Of a DNA stretch of 52,173 nucleotides, positions 17,302 through 23,643 are shown piece by piece. A model generated the notes under the pieces. That model was not told where the DNA came from and searched no databases. It worked only from the letters and a program-made list of their open reading frames with translations. The first letter of the stretch is position 1. Every line of letters starts with the position of its first letter. The position numbers and the translations under genes are program-made. The DNA is from Bacteroidia bacterium (lineage in GTDB: Bacteria > Bacteroidota > Bacteroidia > J057), in contig JAUIGE010000042.1 in assembly GCA_030430205.1 (NCBI GenBank), positions 1 to 52,173 of the forward strand. The letters run 5' to 3'.

Positions 17302-17376
17302 AAAGATTGAGGCAAAGAAACTTATCGAAAAATCGTAACTTTCAAACGCTTCCTCACGAACAAAGGCAAGATAAAC

Positions 17377-17476
17377 GTTTCGGGTTTCGGGTTTCAGGTT
17401 TCGGGTTTCGAGTTCCGTACCAGGCCAAAACCCGAAACACGAAACTCAAAACACGAAACTCAAAACCAGAAACTTT
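17377..17476. repeat. Heptanucleotide array C with inverted halves
   Basis: Six units of the sense gtttcgg, gtttcag, gtttcga, gttccgt (17377-17418) lead into the core accaggcc (17419-17426). Seven units of the opposite sense follow (aaacccg, aaacacg, aaactca, aaacacg, aaactca, aaaccag, aaacttt; 17428-17476). The array ends 5 bp before the EcsC-family start codon. The core with its right flank is nearly identical to array B, and the arms could fold into a hairpin about 40 bp long. Confidence 0.95.
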
Positions 17477-17481
17477 ACCCC

Positions 17482-18375
17482 ATGGCAAAACTCAATAAAG
17501 CGGAACACGATATCCTGAATGAAATTGCAGGATGGAAAGGCAGAAAGCCCAGCTTTCTCAACCGGGCGACGGATGTCGTCAGCAAACCTCTCAACTGGTT
17601 GACAGAGAAGCTGATTCCCGAAAGTGTGCGCTCCAGCGCCGGAGGGCTGGCCGAAGGCATAGCTGAAAAGCTGCGCGATTTCTCGCAATTTACTGTTGAT
17701 AAAAGCACGGTACTAAAAGCGACCAAAGAATATCAGATTAATTCAGAGACGGTTCTGGAGCTGAAAAAAGCTTCCATTTTTGACCTGGACAATGTGTCTC
17801 AGGACTTCATAACTTCCAATACCCGCATGGCTGCGGTGAGTGGGGCCGGCACCGGCCTGGTGGGATGGCCCGGTTTGCTGGCGGATTTGCCTGCGCTCTT
17901 TATGCTTTCGCTGCGCAGCATTCATCAGGTAGCTATATGTTATGGCTATGATCTGGATGAAGAAGATGCAGAAAAGGGGCATCGTGAATTTGAGCTGGAG
18001 TATATGATGCGGGTATTTAAGGTGGCTACGGCCTCCGATGTGATCGAAAAGCAGCGGGGATTGTCCGAATTAAAAGATTTTGAAGCGGGTAGAATAGAAG
18101 AATTGGAAAATGGCGTCGGAGGTGAGTATGCTGCACGCCATGTGAGCAAAAATGCCACAAGCCTCGTTTCACAGCGCATCATCAAAGAGATCGTCGAGCA
18201 GACCATCTCCAAAAAGGCAGCAGGCCTTGTCCCAGGCATTGGAGCCCTTTTCTCCGCAGGATTTAATTATGTCTACCTTCAGGATGTAGGCGAGGCAGCT
18301 TATATGCTGTATCGTGAGCGTTTTTTATTGGATAAAAAAGGCAGAAGGAAGACGATTAATATTGAGATTGAATGA
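17482..18375 (+). CDS. EcsC family protein
   Basis: The protein resembles the EcsC family: a hydrophobic Gly-rich centre (AAVSGAGTGLVGWPGLLADLPAL then FMLSLRSIHQVAICYGYDLD) and a C-terminal Gly-rich hydrophobic part (LVPGIGALFSAGFNYVYLQDVGEAA). EcsC of Bacillus is linked to an ABC transporter and to secretion; in Bacteroidota the function is unknown. The hydrophobic stretches suggest membrane association. It is the third plus-strand gene after the kinase and regulator and is separated from the regulator by array C. The ATG at 17482 fits the conserved start MAKLNKAEHDILNEIAGWKG. Confidence 0.85.
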   Translation: MAKLNKAEHDILNEIAGWKGRKPSFLNRATDVVSKPLNWLTEKLIPESVRSSAGGLAEGIAEKLRDFSQFTVDKSTVLKATKEYQINSETVLELKKASIFDLDNVSQDFITSNTRMAAVSGAGTGLVGWPGLLADLPALFMLSLRSIHQVAICYGYDLDEEDAEKGHREFELEYMMRVFKVATASDVIEKQRGLSELKDFEAGRIEELENGVGGEYAARHVSKNATSLVSQRIIKEIVEQTISKKAAGLVPGIGALFSAGFNYVYLQDVGEAAYMLYRERFLLDKKGRRKTINIEIE

Positions 18376-18396
18376 TAGTTGAACGAAAAATTAGGC

Positions 18397-18684
18397 ATGA
18401 TGACAAATACAGATCTTAAAATTCAAATTGATCAATACCTCATCCAAATTCAGGATGTTCACTTCCTTAAGGTTGTCCGTTCTATGCTCTCAACTTATGT
18501 TGAAGAGAAGAAGGATGAAGTTTTGGGCTATGATTTTGAAGGAAACCCTAAATATGCTGGTGAAATGCAAAATATTTACCATGCAGAAGTTAAGGCTGCT
18601 CTTGAAAAAAATGAATTTACCTCCGTTGAAGATTTAAAAGAAAAATCAAAGCCGTGGACCAAGCCTACCAAGTTAACCAAATAG
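18397..18684 (+). CDS. Antitoxin-like small protein without a toxin partner
   Basis: This is a protein of about 95 residues. DEVLGYDFEGNPKYAGEMQNIY followed by AALEKNEFTSVEDLKEKSKPW (read as two blocks) resembles small Bacteroidota antitoxins that are normally followed by a RelE/ParE-type toxin gene: a helical N-part, a V(L)GY-x-x-G-(N/K)P motif, and a C-part ending in LKEKSK-W. No toxin gene follows, because the next gene is on the other strand and begins 20 bp away. The start is ATG at 18397 or 18400; a TTG at 18379 is less likely. It begins about 20 bp after the EcsC-family gene. The family call is from memory of the motif and is moderate. Confidence 0.6.
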   Translation: MMTNTDLKIQIDQYLIQIQDVHFLKVVRSMLSTYVEEKKDEVLGYDFEGNPKYAGEMQNIYHAEVKAALEKNEFTSVEDLKEKSKPWTKPTKLTK

Positions 18685-18704
18685 AAGATCTTTTTGGGGA
18701 ATGA

Positions 18705-20066
18705 TCACATGCCAACCCTAACTGAATCGACCTTCAGCCGCACCATGAGGAATTTTTCGACCTGTGAATTCCGTCTACGCTGAGTACTTGTACTCAGCTT
18801 TTTTGTATCCCATTGGACGAGGCAGATGGTGATGGAATCAGAAGAGGTATAGGCACAATTGATCGACAACAATTCAGGAAAGAAAGGTTGTATTTCGTTT
18901 TGGATCAAAGGTAGTTTGTGGATGATATTTTGCAGGCTATCGAGCTGGTGCTGCAGCAGATAAAGCGATTTGTCTTTCCCATCCAGTTCCACATTTTTGG
19001 CATTCAGGGCTTTCAAAAAGCGCTCCTCAAAGCGGGATTCTGCCCTTCTTTCCGCCAGGTTGCCGACTTCTTCCGCATTTACATTTTCGTTGGAAAGCTG
19101 AATCAGGTCCAGATAACAATTATCAAGGCCATAGCTGGGGGATTTCAACTTTTCACGTATTTCGCTTACTGCCAGCGAATCATAAAAAGGTCCACTCACC
19201 ACCGCCTGTATCGTATCTGGCGTACCTCTATAGACATGTTGATCTATGACCAAATGGCCGTTTTTATTCACCTCAGCATTCAGGAAAGTATCCGCTTTGC
19301 GCTTTAAGTTTTCGTATTTCACCACAGAATAAAAAAGCAGTCCGCTCGGCACCATAATCAGAATCACAAAAAGTGCCATCCATCGGCTCACCCTCCTTTT
19401 TGTCTGCTTATCAACAAACTCTTTGAAGGGAAACTTGAGAAAACGCACAATCAGGAAAGTAGATAAGGCTATGAAAAAGGCATTGAGGAAAAAGAGGTAA
19501 AAAGCTCCAAAAAAGATGTCCCAGGCCTGATTGGCCAGGCCATAACCCGCCACACAGATCGGCGGCATCAATGCCGTCGCAATCGCCACGCCTGGTATGG
19601 CGTTCGTCTTATCCTTTCTCGAAGTAGAAACGATACCCGCCACTCCGCCAAAAAAACCTATGCCCACATCCAACAAAGTCGGCTGTGTCCTCGCGCGAAT
19701 CTGCTCATTGAAATCGCCAAAGGGCGTGATCAAAAAGTAGAGCGTACTCATCAGCAAAGCCGCTATACTCGCCACGGTGAGGCTTTCTATGGATTTGAAA
19801 AGGGTTTCCCGATCGTTGATACCGATCGACAGCCCCACGCCCAAAATGGGCGACATCAGCGGCGATATCAGCATCGCACCGATGATGACAGCCTGGCTGT
19901 TTTGATCCAGTCCAATGGAGGCAATCACCGCCGCTGCCGCCAGAATCCAGACATTATAGCCCTTGATCTCGATATGGTTTTTGATCGAGTCGATCGTCCC
20001 ACGCACGTCCGTGCCCGGTTTCAGATCGATAGATTGGATGAAGAGTTGACGGAGGTGTTGGAACAT
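18705..20066 (-). CDS. DUF389 membrane protein
   Basis: The N-terminal 245 residues carry DUF389: AAAAVIASIGLDQNSQAVII, GAMLISPLMSPILGVGLSIG, IGFFGGVAGIVSTSRKDKT and GVAIATALMPPICVAGYGLA, with about six transmembrane helices. The C-terminal 190 residues are soluble and charged, with a beta-rich part (YRGTPDTIQAVVSGPFYD) and a coiled coil (SLYLLQHQLDSLQNIIHKL). Function is unknown; the family is widespread and has been guessed to be a transporter or channel. The 3' end of the gene contains, on the opposite strand, a terminator for the preceding plus-strand genes. Confidence 0.88.
   Translation of the reverse strand: MFQHLRQLFIQSIDLKPGTDVRGTIDSIKNHIEIKGYNVWILAAAAVIASIGLDQNSQAVIIGAMLISPLMSPILGVGLSIGINDRETLFKSIESLTVASIAALLMSTLYFLITPFGDFNEQIRARTQPTLLDVGIGFFGGVAGIVSTSRKDKTNAIPGVAIATALMPPICVAGYGLANQAWDIFFGAFYLFFLNAFFIALSTFLIVRFLKFPFKEFVDKQTKRRVSRWMALFVILIMVPSGLLFYSVVKYENLKRKADTFLNAEVNKNGHLVIDQHVYRGTPDTIQAVVSGPFYDSLAVSEIREKLKSPSYGLDNCYLDLIQLSNENVNAEEVGNLAERRAESRFEERFLKALNAKNVELDGKDKSLYLLQHQLDSLQNIIHKLPLIQNEIQPFFPELLSINCAYTSSDSITICLVQWDTKKLSTSTQRRRNSQVEKFLMVRLKVDSVRVGM
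18779..18804 (+). terminator. Terminator embedded in the DUF389 coding sequence
   Basis: Arms 18779-18786 and 18791-18798 (gctgagta / tactcagc) are perfectly complementary around cttg, and six T follow. On the plus strand this is a textbook rho-independent terminator, 95 bp after the antitoxin-like gene. It lies inside the last 35 codons of the convergent DUF389 gene. Confidence 0.8.
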
Positions 20067-20077
20067 GGATGGGGGAG

Positions 20078-20153
20078 GTTTTGGGTTTCGAGTTTTGGGT
20101 TTCGAGCTGGCTATTCAGGTACCCGAAACTCAGAACCCGAAACCCGAAACTTG
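20078..20153. repeat. Heptanucleotide array D with inverted halves
   Basis: Four units alternating gttttgg and gtttcga (20078-20105) are followed by a core of about 20 bp (20106-20125) and four opposite-sense units (aaactca, gaacccg, aaacccg, aaacttg; 20126-20153). The array fills the gap between the start of the DUF389 gene and the stop codon of lpdA, both on the minus strand. Confidence 0.9.
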
Positions 20154-20155
20154 TT

Positions 20156-21556
20156 TTACATATGAATTACCCTGTCTCCGGTAGCACCCAGGGCTGCTTC
20201 CTTGATGGCTTCGGAGAAGGTGGGATGTGGATGCGAAAAGATCGCGAGGTCTTCCGCTGAGGCACGAAATTCGAGGCCGATGACGCCCTCGTTGATCATA
20301 TCTGCGGCCCTGGGGCCGATGATGTGCATGCCGAGCATTTCGTCGGTCTCTTTGTGGGCGAGGATTTTGACGAAGCCAAAGCCGTCATCCATGCTGGCGC
20401 GTGCGCGCCCCGAGGCGCGGAAGGGAAATTGCCCTACTTTGTAGGGGGTGCCGTTTTCCTTGAGCTCTTCTTCAGTATAGCCCACGCCTGCCACTTCAGG
20501 CCAGGTATAGACCACGCCGGGGATCGCCCGGTAGTTGATATGCGGGTGCTGTCCGGCCATGACTTCAGCCACAAACATGCCTTCTTCAGAAGCTTTATGC
20601 GCGAGCATAGGGCCTTTGATCACATCGCCCAGGGCGTAAATGCCTTCGACGCTTGTCTGAAGCTTTTCATCCACAGGGATACGGCCGCGATCGGTTTCGA
20701 TACCGATATGTTCAAGGCCGAGGCCTTCTGTATAGGGTTTGCGTCCTACTGCCATGAGGCAGATATCTCCTGCGAAAGAGACCTCTTCGCCTTTTTTATT
20801 TTCGGCTGTCACTGTCACCACGCCTTTGTCTACCGAAGCGCCCGTCACCTTGTGGCTGAGGTTGACTTTGATTTTCAAATCCCGCTTCAGGACTTTGGCC
20901 AATTCCTTACCCAAATCCGCATCCATGCCCGGGATGAGGCGATCCGCATACTCAAGTATGGTCACTTCTGTGCCCAGACGGGCAAATACAGAAGCCATCT
21001 CACAGGCGATCACGCCTCCACCGATGACGACCATTTGCTTAGGCAAAGTAGTGAGTTCCAATGCTTCTGTAGAGGAAATGATGGCTTTACCATCAATCTC
21101 AATGCCGGGCAGGCTGAATACGTCAGAGCCTGTGGCGATGATGGTTTTTTGTGTTTTGACCTCTTCTGTGCTGCCATCTGCCCGGGTGACTTTGATTGTA
21201 TTTTTATTTACAAAAGAGCCAAAGCCTTCAAAGACATCAATCTTGTTTTTGCGCATGAGGAAAGCGATGCCATCGGTTGTTTTTTTGACCACATCTGCCT
21301 TTCTGGCGACCATTTGAGCCAGATCTACCTGCAAATCGCTGATCTTGATGCCGTGCGTTGCAAAGGTATGGCCAGCATTGTAAAAATGCTCACTGGAGTC
21401 GAGCATGGCTTTTGAGGGGATGCAGCCAATATTGAGGCAAGTGCCCCCAAGAGAGCTTTCTTTTTCAATGATGGCCGTTTTCATGCCGAGCTGCGCGGCG
21501 CGTATCGCTGCTACATATCCTCCGGGTCCTGATCCTATGATTGTTAAGTCGTACAT
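20156..21556 (-). CDS. lpdA: Dihydrolipoyl dehydrogenase (E3)
   Basis: E3 reoxidises dihydrolipoamide in the 2-oxoacid dehydrogenase complexes, using FAD and NAD+. The FAD motif is IIGSGPGGYVAAIRAAQLG, the redox-active disulfide is Cys40-Cys45 in GGTCLNIGC, the NAD site is VVIGGGVIACEMASVF, GDV follows in the second FAD motif, and the C-terminal active-site pair is in HPHPTFSE. The length of 466 residues is normal. The E2 gene is at 10515-12125; the E1 genes are not visible. The gene is flanked by heptamer arrays on both sides (D after its stop, E before its start). Confidence 0.96.
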   Translation of the reverse strand: MYDLTIIGSGPGGYVAAIRAAQLGMKTAIIEKESSLGGTCLNIGCIPSKAMLDSSEHFYNAGHTFATHGIKISDLQVDLAQMVARKADVVKKTTDGIAFLMRKNKIDVFEGFGSFVNKNTIKVTRADGSTEEVKTQKTIIATGSDVFSLPGIEIDGKAIISSTEALELTTLPKQMVVIGGGVIACEMASVFARLGTEVTILEYADRLIPGMDADLGKELAKVLKRDLKIKVNLSHKVTGASVDKGVVTVTAENKKGEEVSFAGDICLMAVGRKPYTEGLGLEHIGIETDRGRIPVDEKLQTSVEGIYALGDVIKGPMLAHKASEEGMFVAEVMAGQHPHINYRAIPGVVYTWPEVAGVGYTEEELKENGTPYKVGQFPFRASGRARASMDDGFGFVKILAHKETDEMLGMHIIGPRAADMINEGVIGLEFRASAEDLAIFSHPHPTFSEAIKEAALGATGDRVIHM

Positions 21557-21564
21557 AAAGAATT

Positions 21565-21690
21565 GTTTTGGGTTTCGGGTTTTGAGTTTCGGGTTTCGGG
21601 TTTCGGGTTTCGCGTCTCTTGTCTCAGATCTCTTGTCTCTGATCTCTTGTCTCTTGTCTCTTGTCTCGCTTCCCGCTTCCCGGCTCTCGC
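21565..21690. repeat. Heptanucleotide array E, 18 units of drifting sequence
   Basis: Eighteen 7-bp units in perfect phase. The first seven are of the gtttcgg type (gttttgg, gtttcgg, gttttga, gtttcgg three times, gtttcgc). The next eight are of the gtctctt/atctctt type, including gtctcag, gtctctg and gtctcgc. The last three are ttcccgc, ttcccgg and ctctcgc. This one array links the unit types of arrays B-D with those of array A. It lies just upstream of the lpdA start codon. Confidence 0.95.
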
Positions 21691-21766
21691 CTCCCCAAAA
21701 CTACCGCTATCCGCGGCACTACCCAAAAAAAGCTTCGCTTTTTCGCAATCCTAAAGCCTCGCTTTC

Positions 21767-21774
21767 TATCTTTG
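21767..21774 (+). promoter_or_regulatory. TAnnTTTG promoter element for the membrane protein gene
   Basis: tatctttg matches the Bacteroidota -7 consensus TAnnTTTG and lies 30 bp before the start codon at 21805. The expected TTTG near -33 is not clear (only a T-rich stretch), so the call is moderate. Confidence 0.45.
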
Positions 21775-21804
21775 TCAAAATAGCCATTTTCAAAAAAGGC
21801 AAGT

Positions 21805-23127
21805 ATGGCAGACCGTAGCAAAAAACTTCTTTCCTTCTTTTCTATTCCCTGGCCTATGGCCCTTGTATTTTTTGCCATGATGGGTGAAATATACCTCTTT
21901 GTATTTAACAGAAATGCCTTTGGGATATATGCTACGCCCATCGTCTTCACGGCCCTGGCCGCGATCATCGGCCTCATCCCGATGCTGGGCATCGGTAGGA
22001 AGTCCCTGCAAAAGGAGGCGCCTGAGCTCGCATGGCTCACACCCCGCCTGACTAAATATGGCCTTTGGGCCATTTTGCTGGGGGGAGCGATCGTTTCTAC
22101 TGTCTACCTGATCCGCATTTGGGCGGAGTATAAAGTGGGACTGGAGATCACAGGGGATGTCATCCCCTCGGTGGATCTGTTTGCCCAGCGCTTGCTGGGA
22201 AGGGGAGACGGCCAGCCCGTCTATGCTGAATACATGGGCTTTGGCTACAAACTGAACCCCACTTATATGCCCTTCCAGTGGCTGCCTTTTGTGATCTCAG
22301 AGCTGGGGCAATTTGATAGCCGATGGATCGCCTGGGGTATTTTCCTGATTGGAATGGTCCTGTATTATCGGATTTTGGGCAAACAAAAAATAGCTCCCTT
22401 TTGGATGCTGTTATTGGCCATCGGGCCCTTTGTGATCATTTTGGTTGGCTTGCAGCATCATGCGCATTTTTTCAGCCGCATCATGTTTTCGCATACCATT
22501 GAATTGATGGATGTAGGCTATTATTTCATCCTGGCTTATAGCCTGCTTGCAGGCGGGCTTTGGCTGAGGAGCACAGGCTTTATATTGACGATCCTATCGC
22601 GCTTTTCTCTGCTGTTTTGGGTTCCTTTTTACTTTCTGGCCTGGTTCTTTCAGGAAAACAAAAAGAAGGCCTTTATTAGCGGGCTCATCATTTTTGCAGG
22701 CATAATCCTGATTTATATCCTGCCTTTTCTTTCTCAGGACTGGACGACCTTTAGCAAAGGGCAAGGGCACTATGATCGTGCTGCCATGGGGGCCTGGACT
22801 GCAGGCGATGACGATGGGTTTCCTTATGCTTTAAAGCATGGATTTGGGCTGGCGGTTCACTTTTATGATGCTGAGGGAGATGTCTTTGGGCAGATCAAAA
22901 ATATCCAGCATGTCCACCTGATTGGAAGCATCCTGGCTGCTGCTTTTGTAGGGCTGATCTTCTTCTTTCGCCGCAAAAAAGTGGAATTGAGCTATTTCTT
23001 CCTGTGGGGCCTCAAGTTCTATTTTGCCATTTTTTATGCTTTGATACAGGTTCCATATCCTTATTTATACCTTGTTCCTGTGATGTTATCTTTTTGGATT
23101 GTGGCAACTTATTCCCGAAAACAATAG
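21805..23127 (+). CDS. Multi-pass membrane protein, GT-C-like
   Basis: The 440-residue protein has about ten to twelve transmembrane helices (for example WPMALVFFAMMGEIYLFVF and FISGLIIFAGIILIYILPFL). A short acidic loop early in the chain (VIPSVDLFAQRLLGRGDGQPVY) and a lumenal-type loop with NPTYMPFQWLP resemble GT-C glycosyltransferases and the DUF2029/GT87 group that use lipid-linked sugars. No full catalytic motif can be assigned. It stands alone on the plus strand, divergent from lpdA, with its own promoter element. Confidence 0.6.
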   Translation: MADRSKKLLSFFSIPWPMALVFFAMMGEIYLFVFNRNAFGIYATPIVFTALAAIIGLIPMLGIGRKSLQKEAPELAWLTPRLTKYGLWAILLGGAIVSTVYLIRIWAEYKVGLEITGDVIPSVDLFAQRLLGRGDGQPVYAEYMGFGYKLNPTYMPFQWLPFVISELGQFDSRWIAWGIFLIGMVLYYRILGKQKIAPFWMLLLAIGPFVIILVGLQHHAHFFSRIMFSHTIELMDVGYYFILAYSLLAGGLWLRSTGFILTILSRFSLLFWVPFYFLAWFFQENKKKAFISGLIIFAGIILIYILPFLSQDWTTFSKGQGHYDRAAMGAWTAGDDDGFPYALKHGFGLAVHFYDAEGDVFGQIKNIQHVHLIGSILAAAFVGLIFFFRRKKVELSYFFLWGLKFYFAIFYALIQVPYPYLYLVPVMLSFWIVATYSRKQ

Positions 23128-23213
23128 CAATTTGTACAAAATTTTCTGTTCTTTGATTCACCAAAGTTCTTTACCCCATTCTAATATTTTCCATCCTAAT
23201 TCAATTCATAATT

Positions 23214-23465
23214 ATGAAAAGAGTAAAAATTTTCTTTGCTATAGCTGCTGCTTCAGCTATGTTTCTCGCTTCTTGTGGTGAAAAATGTACTACTTGTACC
23301 TATTCATGGGAAGTCGATGGTCAGCTAACCGAAATTCCTCAGGCTGAAGTTTGTGGTAAAAAAGGAGTCATCGATGACTACAAAGAAGCTAACCAAGCTT
23401 CTGCAGAAGCATTGGCTGCTTTTGCTGGCGGAGAAAATGTAAAAGTGACTTGTGTAGATAACTAA
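23214..23465 (+). CDS. Small cysteine-containing lipoprotein
   Basis: This is an 83-residue protein with a lipoprotein signal peptide ending in FLASC (Cys21). The mature part has four more cysteines: Cys25 and Cys28 (KCTTC), one in EVCGKKG, and one in TCVDN three residues from the end. The spacing suggests two disulfides in a small extracytoplasmic domain. The middle is acidic and helical (DDYKEANQASAEALAAFAGG). Function is unknown. A terminator follows, so it is a single-gene unit. Confidence 0.75.
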   Translation: MKRVKIFFAIAAASAMFLASCGEKCTTCTYSWEVDGQLTEIPQAEVCGKKGVIDDYKEANQASAEALAAFAGGENVKVTCVDN

Positions 23466-23488
23466 GGTATCTGCTACATAATCTATTT

Positions 23489-23516
23489 AAAGGGCTGCTC
23501 AATCGGGCGGCCTTTT
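23489..23516 (+). terminator. Terminator after the small lipoprotein gene
   Basis: Arms beginning aaagg (23489) and ending cctttt (23516) form a stem of about nine pairs with one bulged base, closing a loop around tcaatcgg. The stem starts 23 bp after the stop codon, and a short T-run follows. Confidence 0.6.
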
Positions 23517-23598
23517 GAATTTAAACTCGTCAATATACCTGCCAAAAATCACTTAGGTACTTAGGCCTTAATCATTAGCATCGCCTCCCAAACAATTG

Positions 23599-23606
23599 TA
23601 CATTTG
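23599..23606 (+). promoter_or_regulatory. TAnnTTTG promoter element for the outer-membrane receptor
   Basis: tacatttg matches the Bacteroidota -7 consensus exactly and lies 37 bp before the start codon at 23644. A -33 TTTG at the right distance is not evident. Confidence 0.5.
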
Positions 23607-23643
23607 CCGCGTTAATTTCGACGCTGATATATAATTGTTTATA

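Noticed and set aside
20324-21415. Long open frame (363 codons) on the plus strand opposite lpdA
   Set aside because: It is antisense to a complete, well-conserved E3 gene and its translation is rich in His/Cys/Phe typical of antisense shadows.
9477-21690. Heptamer arrays considered as CRISPR
   Set aside because: Units are only 7 bp without spacers, and no cas gene is present.
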